From assembly GCA_018881555.1 (NCBI GenBank), contig JACAXG010000054.1:2976001-3040000 (forward strand): 64,000 bases of DNA. The letters run 5' to 3'. Under the pieces are notes generated by a model. The model was not told where the DNA came from, did no database searches, and saw only the letters and a list, made by a program, of their open reading frames with translations. Position 1 is the stretch's first letter. Every line of letters starts with the position of its first letter. Shown one piece after another: positions 35,701-48,739 of this stretch. The translations under genes were made by a program, and so were the position numbers. This DNA is from Amblyornis subalaris (taxonomy: Eukaryota; Chordata; Aves; Passeriformes; Ptilonorhynchidae).

Positions 35701-38700
35701 AGTGGCAGCATGAAAGGGCTTGGGAGAAAGGCAAGGAGGGGCCAGCCAAATAAATATATTGAACCTAGTAGGATGCTGTAAGGTAGAGAGAAAAAGGAAG
35801 CTGTGGTAGAGAGACTGAAAGGAGTAAAATGTGGAAAGCCTTGAGAATGATTTAGCCTGGGCCACCAGCAGAACTCATGCAAGACAGCCTGGTGCGAGGA
35901 CAAGACAGTAATTACGTGAGGGGATAAGCTTTTGCATCAAAGACTTTGTACAGGAATGAGTTATTAAGAGTTAACACACAAAGGAATATCAGCATGGTAC
36001 TTTTAGCAGTACTTAAGCAGCAANGATAATTTTCAGAACATAAATAGTCAATTCTCCTCCAAGTTAGTGAAAAATCTGTTCAGACACTAAGAAACAATTG
36101 CAAATTAATTCCATTTTAAACCATGCAGACAGAGGAGCTAAAGGAAGTTTCTTGAAAGCAGATCCCTCTCAGGTCAATAACCCTGCTAGGCTTTCTATGG
36201 GTAAACTTTAAAGTGGGAGCTTGGGAAAAGCAAGGGGTAAATATATACAGACCAGTGGTTTCCAGCAAGTGACTTGGGAATCCATAGTTCCTATGTCCTA
36301 TACAGTTCTCTCTGCAGGTAACATTTACAGTGGCACCACCACCTCAGCTGAACAGATTTAAGGTTTGCAGACTATAAAAGAGAAGGCCTCGACAGTCCCA
36401 GCAAAGGCAATGCCAACAGTGAGGCTCAGGGATGGTCCCTGGCTCCTCACCCTTCATACACTATGGTGCAAACAGTATCTTTTGTGGGGCTGAAGAAGAA
36501 CTGTCTCATTTTCAAACATGTGTTCTGTACAAAGTAGACAGAGCTCAGCATAATAAAACCCAAAGCAGTATGTGAACGGTGTAAAGCCGGGCCAGAAATG
36601 ACACCAGATCAACTCAATGTAGCAATACTTCAAGGACCTAGAAGAAGATGGAAGAAACTTCCTGGACACCTCACTTGATAACAAAACACCAGCTTTTCAC
36701 TTGGCACCTATTCAAAGCAGCACAAAAGAAAAGATGCACAGGAAGAAGCGTTTTCTCTCGGTGCTTAAGCCTTCAAAACTGATTTTATTTAGTAGTAGTT
36801 CTTATACCATGCAGAAGCACAAGGGTCTTGCTGACACAATTCGCTATCTATAGCAATACAAATTCTGAATTTTTCACTACGCAATATCTTATTTCCAGAT
36901 GGAAAGTGTCTCTCTGCAAGCTGATGTAGGGAACTCTGTGGATTGAAAAGAAACTTCTGCTGCTGTTTTATATGTACAGCTTTTCAACCACATTACAAAC
37001 AACACCAAACTCTTTGCATTCCAGTCCCTGGTTCTCAGACACAATTCATATTGGACCCATCTGGAAAAATGAGTCACTTGGTTTCTGGGGACAAGGAACA
37101 GATTTTTATTGTCATTACTTCCTAAAGAGAACTCGAAGAAGCAAAAACATCACTCTTCCAGAAATTCCATTACTTTAAAAAACACTACTGAGATGCTATC
37201 ATAACTTCTAGTTTAAAGAAATAAAAAAGGGATTGTAATAAAGTACAACACCACTCATGTGCAATTAGCAACACTTTATTCTTCANTCTGCAAGATGACT
37301 TTAAAAAGGTTAAGAAACCTTCTTGAAATAACAAGACCACGGGGGTTTTTTTACAATAAATGGCATCTTTTGGTCGTGTTGGAAGAACAGAGTTTTCATA
37401 GTTTTTAACCAAAACAGACAGAGGAAATTATTCCCAATACCACTGATAGCACAAAAGTGCACACACGACTACTCAATTTACATCTTGTTGATAATCTGAA
37501 TGAAATTGGTGGTACCACATGTATGTCTATAGCTAGGGATGTAAGTAAGAAAGCCACTGAATTTTATTACCCAGCTGCCCCTCCCCAGAACCAGCTCCCC
37601 TCTGCCAAAGACCACCAGCCCTTTCTGCACACGCTCCCCCACCAGCTNCATTGTGTGAGATAATGCTATGCAACTTCACATTTATTTTTCATTATTTTAT
37701 GCTAAATCTTTGCAAAACAAAGAGGGAAATTCACCCATCTGTAAAACAGTAACAACAGTGCAGAGAGAATGGAGATGAACTTCCTTAACTTTCTGGCTGC
37801 CTATTCACTTCATTGCCAGTCTACTGCTACTAAAGAGAAATATTTTGGTAATGATGTAGGGAAGGACCATCCCTACTGAAGAGTAACACCTGAACAGAAA
37901 TTGTACTGACGTCTCAGAAAGCAGAGGAAAGCTTGGACAATGGGTTTTTTTTTAAGTTTAAGAGGATATGAAAGAACAAAAAGTTACTGTATATTGAGAT
38001 TCCAGTTGAATTTGCATGCAGCAATACTGGCACCTGCTAGCAAAGTTCCCTGAAAAGACTCTCTTTGAGTGTTGTTGAGAATTTGGATCTCAATGTCAGA
38101 AAATATTTCAGCAGATGCTTTATAGAAAGTTAAGACATGAAACTTGGGCTTTGTGAAGCCTGAAGAATAAATTCACAGACCTATTCCAATCATCTTCCTT
38201 CCAATGTGAAAGACAATAGAAAGAGTCAAATAAATCTAAAAAAAAAAAAGTAATGAAGTTATGCTCTTTGTAAAAAGCTGAAGACCACTATAAGGAAGGG
38301 AAGAACGGTACTAATGGATTTAATGACTACCCACAATAAACAGACCACCATCTTACTGATCCCCTCATATTTTTATGGCAACAGACAAACTACTTTTAGG
38401 TGAAAGACACATATGAAAACTTACAGAAAAAATATCTCCAAGCATGTGCCTGTTTTTCTCATTAATACCTCACCATTTCAGTAACTGCAAGTAAATACCT
38501 ATGTTCATAACCCTCGGATAAGTTAAGAATCTTAGAGAAAAAATATGAATCACAACAGAAACCTCTGAATAGCTTGGAAAACATGATTACACCAACATAT
38601 TAAAATCTGAAGAGAAAACTCCATAATGCTTTCAAGCAACTATTAATCATACTATTGTTCTAAATGAGACTTATGTACCAAGTACAAAAACAAGTACACC

Positions 38701-41700
38701 CAGGGCTGCAGTGCCCTCGCTTGCTAGATAGATTTTCCACCCCATTAAAAACAGTTCTGCAGGCAGAGGCAGCTCCACTTTTGACTTAATGTGCAATATC
38801 TTGTTCAAAGAGCTCTGAATAAATGCTAATTATCCCTTTCACTAACAGTTTGACAGGGCTCCATACTCACAGCAAACACCGTGGTTTCTCTAGCAGGTTA
38901 AACATCTAAAAAAACTAAAACTTTTTTAAAGAAAGGCTGTGAAATTCATGTCAGCACCAGGAGATTTTCAAACTTGCTACCTTTTGTCCTAATTCTCTGC
39001 ACTTTAGGGGAGAAGTTGCATGTTGGGGGAGTACCACCACACACAACATATTTATTTCACATAGTAATAAAAACATACGTGGCTGTAGGTAGCGTGTGCA
39101 GACTTGAGATTTCCAGCCACACTACCAGTGGCTGCTGTACGTACACTGCTCTTGCAGACGCTTCACTGATCTCTTCCAAACTGACCAGCATTACCCACAG
39201 CTATGTGAAGGGCTGCCTTTTTCTCTTAAACACTTACAAAGTCTATTATTATTACTGGACCAGTAAACCCAGATACAGAGAATCCCTCATGTAAGCCACA
39301 AGACTGAAGACCAATTTGACAGCATCAAGTCTACAAAAGAAAAATTTGTCTAGAAAAACAACGCTTTCCTTGTCTTTTTTTTTTTTTGTTTGCACTTCTG
39401 TTTAGCACTGGTTTTATCAATTGATTGCCTTCAAATTCACAAAATTTACCAGATAGTATCAGATGAACTTCTCCAGTCCATTTGCTGGACACCAAGAAGA
39501 AGCATGTAAGTATATCAAAGCACTTATAGCAACTTTAGAAGTCCAGATTTCCTTAGTACAACTGCCTTTCAGGTGGTGATAACTGTGAAANAAGAAAAGG
39601 TTTTGCTTATCTGTAAAGTTCTGAGAATTATTACGTCTTCAGCAGAGAAGTATTGGTTTTAAATCAACACAGATGTGAAAGAANATAGCAACTTGAGGTT
39701 TGGTGGTTGCTTTTCTGAGGAAGAGGAAGGAAAAGGAGAAAGGCTATAGAAATCAGAGTTTCCAAGATAATTCCCCAGTGAAATAAATCTTTCTACATAA
39801 GAAACCACCATGGTCCTTCTGAAGTCAATCACACTATTTCCGCTGGCTTCCCAAAATAAATCACCAGTGAAGGTTTCCATCACGGGATGCAGGGCATGCT
39901 TACGAACTACAGTATTGGCAATACTATGTATTTCAGCATGGAGGAATCAAAACTGCCACATGATTGAAAACACTATCCAATTTACTCAAAACCAAAACCA
40001 GAATTTATATTCTCTTGCTACTCAAAATAGGCAAAAGACAACTAAACAACCACAGTTACTAAACAACTGAGCTACATATATGCAAACTATTCCCTCANGA
40101 ACAATGTTTTCTCAAAATCATTAGCTTACTAAGTATATTAAGAATTCTNGGTTACTAATTACATCAAGATTTTCTTTCTTCTTTGCACGAGCCCATCTCT
40201 GAGACAACATATTAGAAGATAAGGAAAGCCAGTTATCTATCAACTTTTCTCTGAAGTGACTTTGCCAGCAAACCTTAGGCAATTGGAAGGAAAGATTTTA
40301 AAGAGATCAAACGGATCAAGAATGGAGAAGTCTTGTAATAGATTTATTCTTTGCTAACTAGTGGATGTTTGCAATGATCCATTTCATTCTTTGTGTCAAT
40401 GATTTGCCCCCATTCAATGTTCTGAAACACACATAGACAGAAGATTAACAGGAATAAATCTTCTGCAGCAGTAGTGATGGATTTCAGTTCTACAGAATGA
40501 AGCCAACTTCTTCCAGAGCTGGAAAACAATAACAGTTCTTCAAGGACAGAACATCCAATTAGCAGATATTAAAATAGATCATTAATACTCTTCAGCTGAC
40601 TCTAAATAAACAACTAACAGGAATATCTGATGAGGGAGGGATAAATTAAGTTACTGTACATCAGGATTTTTCCTCATCGCATCACATGTTACAAGCACTA
40701 GAAATCTACAAAAATCTCTATATTCTTCTAGGTCTCAAAGCCTACTGCAATAAAAGGATGCTTAACATTTTTCCTCCTCCATTCACCTCNTTCAGCTCTG
40801 GACCATGAAATAAAGTGGCCTGGAAATAAATTATGAGCACCTGAGCACTAAAAGGGCTTATGAACATGTGCACCACAAATCCCTCCATAAACCTGCATAT
40901 TATTTGAACTCTGCTCGTATAGCTCCAGACTGAAGTGTGCCACAGGAGCTTGACAGTGAAGTCAGTACCAGTCAGTNTGCCCTTCATCAAGTTTAAGCCA
41001 GAACAGTAAGAATTTTAAATATTATAAGCATCAAATCCCTGAAACTACAACTGTTTTTCTAACCAAAGAAAAATAATTATGCTGTATTGGTTCAAAGGAA
41101 ATAAACTTCGTTTGCTACTCAAGGGGCCATAACATGNAGCATGAACTACTGACAGAGGAATAGTTACTCTGACTGGAAAGTGGGTAAGGATGGGCTCTCA
41201 AAGACCGGTCAATCAGTTCAAACTATCAGAAGTCTCCTGTTAATGACCTAATAANATTAAAGACACAGCAACCTCAGTCCACAGACTTACTTAGGCTAAA
41301 CTACTAGACAATTTTACTGCACAAGAGGCCATGGGTAGAGAGGTCTTTGCCATGTCTAACTTATTAAAGCATCTTTTGCTACCTGCTACCTGCAAAACTG
41401 TGGGCATGGCAAGACATTAACACCGCAAGAGGTACTTCCACAAGGTACAACTGGAGTGATTCCTGGTTCACATGCTNGAAGTGAGAGCACACTAAGACTG
41501 CATGTTTGTTCACTGCCCTACAGACAATCAGGTGATCATTAGTCATGGCTAAATTTCAACTGGAAGCACAAGGTTTTGTCTGCCACTATCCAAATAAAGT
41601 TGGAGGAAGGACTAAGTATTCTTCATGTCCTGTCTTAGNGTGCAGAACAATATTGCCATGTACCTATTATTCAACCTCTTCTGCAATATAATAGTAAATA

Positions 41701-42032
41701 TTCACAGAACACACTGTATATTCTGTGGTATGTGAGGTAACAGCTAGATATTATTAACAGTTCAGTATATCATAAACTAGTGAAAATTAATTACATCTTC
41801 ACACAAGAGAAAAGAAAATAGCTTTGTGCTCATGAAACAGACCAGCCTGATGGTCAGCTTTGAGGAGCCTACCTCCTGCACTGCTCTGGATTGCTGTAGA
41901 AACCTCACAATAGTTACAACCACTGTGCCAGCTATCCCCAAGACAACTACTCTCAGGCCTGGAAAGCACAAATAGAGACCAAAGCAAGAAGCAATGATAA
42001 ATATGCTCTTGTAAAAAAATTGTTTCCAGTAC
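32737..42032 (-). other. TIAM2: TIAM2 intron between exons 4 and 5
   Basis: 9.3 kb, phase 0, the largest internal intron here. It has homopolymer T runs (34508-34570, 39378-39390) and a small cluster of CpG dinucleotides at 35384-35412 in otherwise CpG-poor DNA. No repeat or gene I can name. Open frames (up to 133 codons at 35464-35865, minus) match no family. Confidence 0.8.
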
Positions 42033-42257
42033 CTGGTTCTCTATGGCCTTTCTGTTTTTCGGATCGCTAACAATTGAGAGCTGCAACTCTGCCATCTTTT
42101 TCATTTTGCCATCCATGTCAATCTTCTGGAAGAGACTCTTGGTTTGAGTTTTCAGCAGCCTGACAGTGTCCTCTTTCCCAAGCTTCTTCGCAAAGAGGGA
42201 AGCACAGGCTGAATGTATGGCAGTAACCCAGTTTTCCAGATCTGTCTGGCTTGTTGC
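42033..42257 (-). CDS. TIAM2: TIAM2 coding exon 4 (PH C-terminal helix and coiled coil)
   Basis: Encodes residues 602-676 (75 codons, phase 0 at both ends). Acceptor is rc tttcacag|GCAACAAGC; donor is AACCAG|GTACTG. SQTDLENWVTAIHSACASLF is the closing PH helix with its invariant Trp. From about residue 627 a Lys/Leu-rich heptad-like stretch follows (LLKTQTKSLFQKIDMDGKMK, then KMAELQLSIVSDPKNRKAIE), which is the start of the coiled coil of the PH-CC-Ex module known to bind CD44, Par3 and JIP scaffolds in TIAM proteins. Confidence 0.97.
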
Positions 42258-43288
42258 CTGTGAAACCAATCAATGGTGCAACGTTATGAGCAGATTAGAG
42301 GAAAAAAAAGTAAAAATCAACAGCTCTAGGACATGAAGTGCTTGATGGGTTCACTGTCATCTTAGGCACTTTATCTTAAACAAGTAAAATAAGGTTTTCT
42401 TTAGAACTGTGTCGATAAAGGAAGTGTGAGATTTTCCTGCACTCTATCATGACTTCTCTCCAACCTTCAGCTTCTGCTTCTTAGACCTGCAAGGTCTGAA
42501 AGCCCCAGAAGCAGAAAAACCACATAAGCTGTGGGACAGATGTGACTTGCATCTTTCATCCCTCCAGATAATTAAAGTAAACCCTACCAAGTATGCCTTG
42601 ATATTTCAAAGACAAACCTGCACATCTGCGACAGCAGAGAAGATTTTATGTGTGAGGTCTGAAGAGAGGTATNTGCTTACTTTAAGAGTGCCAAGTTAGC
42701 GGAGAGAGGACATCCAGGTAAAGAGATGCAGTCTGTACAAAGTGTCTCTGCAGATATGTACAAGTGTGCCTATGAATCAACATGTTTCTATGCAGGCAGT
42801 TCCACATAATACTGTTCTGTATTTACATTTCCAGTGGAGCACTTGAGCAGCCAAGATATTTCAATTATTTTTAGCCTTCTTTCTTGAGTATCTTGTTCAA
42901 GCAAACTCTGTGGCCACCAAATTCAGGGTTGAGCACACCATTCTGTAAGGGTGAAATGCTAACAGATGTGAAAAAAACCCGATAATAAAGTTCACTTTTT
43001 AGAAGCTTGTGAGTAACCAGGTTCCCAAAGTGTCTCGCACATTTGTGATCCTTGTTCTTTTTGTTTCTGAACCATAACTGACTGAGCCACCTGGTGTAAT
43101 ACCTGAAGTCATATCATACACTTAATATTATAATAATGTAGTGCAATAGTGCAGTTGTGCTATTATTTTTAAGTCAAAAGCACAAGCATGATATGTGTGT
43201 GTATATACAATCACATACATACATGCGTGGACTCACAAACACAACCTAAAATGGAAACAACCACAAAGTTACGCAGGCATCCTGTTAC
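42258..43288 (-). other. TIAM2: TIAM2 intron between exons 3 and 4
   Basis: 1.03 kb, phase 0. A TG/TA-rich stretch (43190-43225) is the only local feature seen. Confidence 0.85.
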
Positions 43289-43461
43289 CTGAAATAGGTA
43301 GACATCTCCGAAAGAATTGCTGAGACAGAACACATTTTCTTTCTTGGGATGTTCTGGAACAGACTGAACTATACTGTCTTCTGCAAACAGGGCGTATCGA
43401 GGCAAACTGCTCTGCTCCATCGAGTTCCTTCCGTAGGTCTCATAAAACAGTAGAGTACAAC
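43289..43461 (-). CDS. TIAM2: TIAM2 coding exon 3 (central part of N-terminal PH domain)
   Basis: Encodes the end of Gly544 through residue 601. Acceptor is rc actgccaag|GTTGTAC, completing the Gly codon split by the previous intron; donor is TTTCAG|GTAACA (phase 0). Conserved segments are CTLLFYETYGRNSMEQSS, the FAEDSIVQSVPEHPKKENVF core and CLSNSFGDVYLFQ, which continue the PH fold. The acceptor is AAG rather than CAG, which is acceptable but slightly weak. Only the join with exons 2 and 4 keeps the frame. Confidence 0.97.
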
Positions 43462-43726
43462 CTTGGCAGTTCAGAGGGACAAGAAAAAACATAACCAGAA
43501 AGTAAGTTCTGGATCTCCCAACATTATATTAATATTTGTGTGAATTAAGACACCCTTCAAAGACAAGCAACATCAGTTCCACTCCTCTTCCAAAACAGAC
43601 AAAAAAAGGAAGATCTTCTAAGAAAAACAGGCAAAGTTGATGAATTTTCCAATGAAAAGTTGAAACAGACATCTAATAGGGACACAACAAACATCNACAG
43701 GCTTAAAAAATAAATCAGGACACATC

Positions 43727-43840
43727 AATATGGAAGCATTCAAGGCCAGGTAAGATGGTGTTTGAGTAATCTGGGTCCCTGCCAATGGCAGGGGAGTTGG
43801 ACTAAAAGTCCCTTCTGACCCACAATATTCTATCAATAAA
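43727..43840 (+). mobile_element. CR1 LINE 3'-end fragment
   Basis: Short copy of the CR1 3' terminus: 'attcaaggccaggtaagatg', 'tccctgccaatggcagggga', 'gttggactaaaagtcccttc' and a degraded 'aatattctatcaat' tail. Antisense to TIAM2 and noncoding. Confidence 0.8.
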
Positions 43841-44254
43841 CTCAGCCTATTCAAATGTTAAGGCATGTAGAAGAGATTAACTCCTGCTTAGTTAAATCNG
43901 CTTTTGTGTTTCTTTATTAAATTGAACCAACTCTCTCATAACAGCCAAGTAAGAAATCTTCGTACCTGTTGAAAAGATTTGCAGAATCTTTTGTCTTCAC
44001 ACAACATGCTTAGTGAATAAACTTCTCAAATTTAAACCTGATTTCCTTCAATCTAGCTGAAAATTGGAGACTCAGACAATTCTGAGTAATTTGAACCAGT
44101 TTAAAGGGGCTGAGTTTGAGCATGCTCAGTCTTGTAAATCGTGTACTATTTAAGGTATGAAACTTGCANCCAGAAAACAAACTTCAATTATTGTTATCGT
44201 TATTAGAAAACATAATTACTATTATTCTTACTAAAATACAAATACAATACACCG

Positions 44255-44325
44255 GCACTGGTAGTTCAGTGCTACAACTCTCACCTGCCAAGCAGGAGGC
44301 CTGGGTTCAATTCCTGGCCAATGCA
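44255..44325 (+). tRNA. tRNA-Gly(GCC)-like pseudogene / SINE head
   Basis: 71 nt that can be laid on the tRNA-Gly(GCC) cloverleaf: acceptor arms GCACTGG (44255-44261) and CCAATGC (44318-44324) pair with one mismatch, an A-box-like tagttcagtgc (44262-44272), an anticodon loop ctgccaa carrying GCC, and a B-box ggttcaattcc (44304-44314). Against the vertebrate gene as I remember it there are about eleven changes. Several are CpG-to-TpG/CpA decay, and two adjacent ones put uncompensated mismatches in the anticodon stem. It is therefore not a working tRNA. It is followed 16 nt later by a CR1 3' tail in the same orientation. Confidence 0.8.
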
Positions 44326-44340
44326 GCTGTGACTTTTGGG

Positions 44341-44583
44341 TAATGGCTTTAAACTGAAAGAGGGTAGGTTTAGGTTTGATATGGGGAATCACTATATACT
44401 GTGGGCTGGTGAGGCACCGGAACAGGTTGCCCAGAGAAACTGTAGATGCCCCATCCCTGGNAGTGTTCAAGGCCAGGTTGGATGGGGCTTTGAGCAACCT
44501 GGTCTAGTGGAAGGTGTCCCTGCCTGTGGAACTATATGATCTTTAAAATCCCTTCCAACCCAAACCACTTCATAATTCCATGA
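44341..44583 (+). mobile_element. CR1 3' tail, probable body of a tRNA-Gly-headed SINE
   Basis: About 240 bp of CR1 3' sequence: 'taaactgaaagagggtaggt', 'ggaacaggttgcccagagaa', 'ctgtagatgccccatccctg', 'gtgttcaaggccaggttgga', 'tggggctttgagcaacctgg' and 'cccttccaacccaaaccact', ending in a decayed attctatg-type tail (cataattccatg). It begins right after the tRNA-like head, so the two may have been retroposed as one unit. No target duplication was seen, which is usual for CR1-mobilised insertions. Confidence 0.9.
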
Positions 44584-44859
44584 AAATAATCTGGTTATAA
44601 ACTGTATTTCTCAAGAATTTCTTAGGCTAAACTGATTTCTCTGCACATCCAGAGAAAATAAGTAAACCTCACTTCACCCTTGGGAAACAGCAGTTTAANA
44701 ACAGAGGCTTTGGTGCTTTTTTAAATTTAAAAGAGAAATTAATACTATACTACAGATTAATTATTAATGTGGAAGAAGTAAGGCCAGATGCTACAAACAC
44801 ATTTTGAAAACTGAGGATAACCTAAGCAGTTTGAAAAATCTGAGGCTGATGGCAGGTTG

Positions 44860-44985
44860 TTCTGCAAGGCAAGCCTTCTCCAAAAGATATGCTCAAATTC
44901 AGGAATGAATTTAGAGAAGACCTATTGCATTACACAGCAAGTCAGACTAAATGATCACTAGTAATCCACAAATATATTACTGCCG
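44860..44985 (+). repeat. Possible eroded CR1/L3 3' end
   Basis: Weak resemblance to the end of old CR1/L3 elements: 'tcaggaatgaatttagagaa' followed by 'gtcagactaaatgatcacta' (compare the 'gtcagactagatgatca' signature). Too degraded to be certain. Confidence 0.3.
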
Positions 44986-47900
44986 CAAGCCTTATATATA
45001 TTCAGTAGACAACTTGAAATTCAGGCAATACAAGGATGGAGTTTACTAGGGCTACAGCATTGTCATCCCTCCAGCCCCCTTTTTGTTGTTGTTTTTCCTC
45101 CAAATCAAAGAGGCACCACAACACAGGGCAGCATCAAAACAGAGATTTTAGGTTGACTTGCTGATTTTCAGGCTGATTTTCCATTAAAAAACCCAGATGC
45201 ATCATCCAAAGTCATGTAAATTTGAGGGAAGCTTCCTCAAATTGGGAATCAGAACCAAAATCAAGGGAATTTTTGATTCTTTTGTCTGGTAAAGGGGAAA
45301 GATGGGCCTGCTAGAGTCAATGGAACACATTTGCTGTGAAAAGGTATGAGGCGGAATACACTGGTCTTCACACAGTCCAAATCCAAAAGCGTATGAAAAC
45401 TGAGATCCATTACAGGATTTTCATCATATTCTCCAGTGCCAGTGAATGTACAACAGTTATCAGAAAAAGGGAAANGCATATCAGAGGTTACTGGTCAAAT
45501 CATCTGCTGACTGAAGTTTTCAAAGTAAGGAATCTAATAAATAGAAATGCCTCTATACTATATAAGTGCACCTNTTCCTATTACTGTCCAAAGTGACTGG
45601 CAGAATATTTTGGGTAAGAACAAATCCTATAGAGCTGGTCCTATCTTTTCCCTTTGGCAGCCCTCACTTGATAATCTTTATGCCACTGAAACACTGGGAG
45701 ATCTCTGCAGTTGGAAAGAAGGACACGATTTGTTATGCTCTGCATATCAGAAACTGCATTTGAACCTAACAAGGCAAACTAAACCAACAAAACCAAGCCT
45801 TCTCTTGTATTCAGCACCAGCAGCAACATACAACCACTTCCACTTCTGCATTTTAGGAAAGTGCATTTTAAGTTCTATTTTAAACTCCCATATTTCNCCT
45901 ATTTGCTCTAACTGAAGTCATATTTTATCCTGAGAGCTTGTATGTACATAAATAAAAAAATTTGAAGGGCATGCATGTATGCTCAGGTGTACGGCACTCC
46001 AGGTACCTCTTTGGGTCAAGTCCAGTGATACCTGGATGCAGCTACTTTCATAAGCTCTGTCAGACCCACTGGGACTGATTATTGTCCAAGTATTTTAATT
46101 ACAACTTTAAGTGAAGGGGGAGGGCAATGGGAGAGCAATTTCCCTTGTTAAAGTAAACTAATTGGACAGGATAGATGGAAAAGAGAGTTCCTCTTGGTAC
46201 ACAGTTACTATTCAAGCTCAGATCTTGGTGGCCCTGAAAGCAGAGCAGAGGCCTCAGGACATGTATACTTTTAAGTCTGGCAGGTAACCAGATGGTTATA
46301 AGCCTTCTGCATATTTATAATTAAACACATCTCAACAGAGTGCAAAGAAACATGCTGTTCTCNGCTTACATATGTGGCTATTTTAAGTCACACTTTAAAA
46401 TATCTTGGCTATTTAAACCTCAAGAACAAATTAAATACAGATTTATTCAAAAACCTGTATAAAGAGAACCAAAGCAAGCGCCTTGATCCTGATATAGCAT
46501 ATTATGAAAACAGAAGTATGCCTTGATATTCAGACAGGCAAGTTTATTTTGGCATCAGAAATCTCCACAGGACAATAAAGGTAAGAGATCAAGGAAATGA
46601 GGAATGTATATTTAAAACAGCTAACAGAGTGGAAGAGACTGTACCATGAATGCAGCCATATCAACTATAGAAGTAAAAAGCATTGTATCTAACACTTACA
46701 GTATTAGAAGTTAATAAAGCTTTTTAAAAATAATTTTATTCTTTCTTTTCTTTTAGTTTTGGAAATTCAAGTAGTAAGAAGGGATGTAACTTGTTCAGGG
46801 TCACCAATAAGCCAATTTTATAGCAAAAAAATGAACATGAAGCACCTAAATTCCTAGCCAGAGCCTCATGATCCCAGAAATGCATAAACTACTAGCATAT
46901 AACGTAGTTCAGTTTAGAGTTTTTATAGGACTGTCTAGAAACTGAATTTTAGAAGAGGCAGATCAAAGTCATATTNATACTCTGGAACACAAACACACAC
47001 AATAAGAGGGTGGAATTCAGATACTGATTTTCCCTTTGTATACACTGCTTGTAAGCATGAATCATGCTACCTGATGATCCGGGTAAGTGATTTAAACTGT
47101 TAAGACTGCCTACATTTTGATCCCTTGACAACAAGTCTCCAAATTATTAGGCAGAATTGTCTGATTCTAGCAAGTTTGCTTCTTTTAAATCAGCACTATC
47201 AAGGACAACATTACTAGCACTTGCTGTTTGCTGTTCATTTTCATTTTGCTTCAGGTCTACACCCATGCACAATTTTTAAAAGGGCAACCTGTGGGAAAGT
47301 TATTTTCTCTCCTCTAATCCCAAATATGCTANGAAATTATCAAGTTTTATAATTCCCTTACTCATTACACAATTAAAAAAATAAAAAGCCTATGAACTCA
47401 CCCATTAAATTCCCCTTTCTCCCCACAATAGATGTTATTTTCCTTCTCACACGTCCTGACACCCGTACACTTCTTGCAGCACCCTCCGAGCCATAAACGG
47501 AGCACAACAATCACACCTGCAGCCACCACTTTGAGTGGATTCCCTTCCCATGGGGTTGTTTTCACAACAGGAGCAGCTGCAGGAGATGGGAAGCTCAGCA
47601 TGCCAAGAGCCAGATTGGGTTGATATTGCAGGGAGCAGGCAAGGTGAAAGATCACCCAGGGAAAGGAGGGAGACCTGCAAGTCCTTGGAATGGTCCATGG
47701 CAACTATGCCTTGGGTACCACAGGGCCTCCGTCCCCTGCTGCTGCTTCAGCCTCCTCTGCCCTGACCCACACACTTGTCTGTGTAAATGCTCTGGTACNA
47801 GGAGTTCACCTCTTCATTACGCTGCCACCTAAAGCACTGGAAATGAACTAAACATTTTTACATTAACCTACCTCATATTTAAATAAACTTCATAGGAGAG

Positions 47901-48303
47901 GCTAAGGAACTCTGTGTCTGTGACAGGGAATTGGGCACCAGCGACTTNTCCTGACCCTAAAATTTTGGTTCGATTTGGTCTTTGACCGCCAAACATCCAA
48001 AAGCGTCTTCTAAATCCCCAATTTGGCATGAATGCACAAACCAGGAAGTCAGACAAAACAATTCCCACTATGGTATGAAACACAAGGCTGCGCATGCCAT
48101 ACTAAGGACATTGAGCAGCACCTCAGTTCAGTGGNGTACTCAGGCACATGCTCTGCTTTAGCTGGTGGGTAGACCTTGTAAAGTTAGGTATGATTTTCTG
48201 ATCCCCCTAAACCCACTAACAAAGCCAGCATGCATGAAAGGCTGCTGAGACAGAATGGAAAGAAATTCTGCTGCCAAGCTGAAGGCTCAGCATGGTGGTT
48301 TAC

Positions 48304-48739
48304 CTTTGAGTGTGACCCAGTACTGCTTCCACTTCCGCCGTGTGACCAGCTCCAGCTTCTTCTCCTTCTGCAGGGTCACCAAGGGTTTGAAGAACAGCCA
48401 CCCTGCCTTGCGCACCACTCCTTGCTCTTTCTCATACAACAAATCCAGCTGCTCCAAGGAGCTGAGGGACTCGCCACTGGAGTCTTCTGTTTCTGACGAG
48501 GTCTCCGTGTTCTCCAAGTTCATCCTGCTCATCTCCAGCTCCCGCATGAAGTTTTCATAAATGTTCTGCCTCAAGGCATCGCTGCTGATGGCGTTGGTGG
48601 ACTCGCTTCTCTGGGACAGGACGTGGCTGGAGCCAGGTGACCACAGCAAAGTGGAGAGCTGTGATGGTGCCAGCGTGTCTGTAGTGAAGTTGTCCATTCT
48701 GCTGTCAAAGTATTCACTCCCATCTTTACACTTTGGCTC
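48304..48739 (-). CDS. TIAM2: TIAM2 coding exon 2 (linker and first half of N-terminal PH domain)
   Basis: Encodes residues 399-543 and the first base of Gly544. Acceptor is rc tatgtacag|GAGCCAAAG; donor is CTCAAAG|GTAAAC (phase 1). The first 105 residues are an acidic Ser-rich linker with the strongly conserved block RQNIYENFMRELEMSR, followed by ESLSSLEQLDLLYEKEQG. The PH domain starts at about residue 505 with GVVRKAGWLFFKPL, including the RRKWKQYWVTLKG strand (W and basic residues typical of PH beta strands). In TIAM proteins this PH-CC-Ex unit drives membrane localisation and scaffold binding. Confidence 0.97.

Larger units (their letters stand above)
43462..48303 (-). other. TIAM2: TIAM2 intron between exons 2 and 3
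   Basis: 4.8 kb, phase 1. Holds three CR1-related pieces and the tRNA-Gly-like sequence (listed separately), and a GC-richer patch at 47430-47780 with several overlapping open frames and a minus-strand donor-like AATGG|GTGAGT near 47396. Confidence 0.85.

Noticed and set aside
35464..35865. 133-codon minus-strand open frame in the exon 4-5 intron
   Set aside because: No likeness to TIAM2 or any family I know; no acceptor or donor joining it in phase; hydrophobic and Ser-rich composition typical of translated purine-rich antisense DNA.
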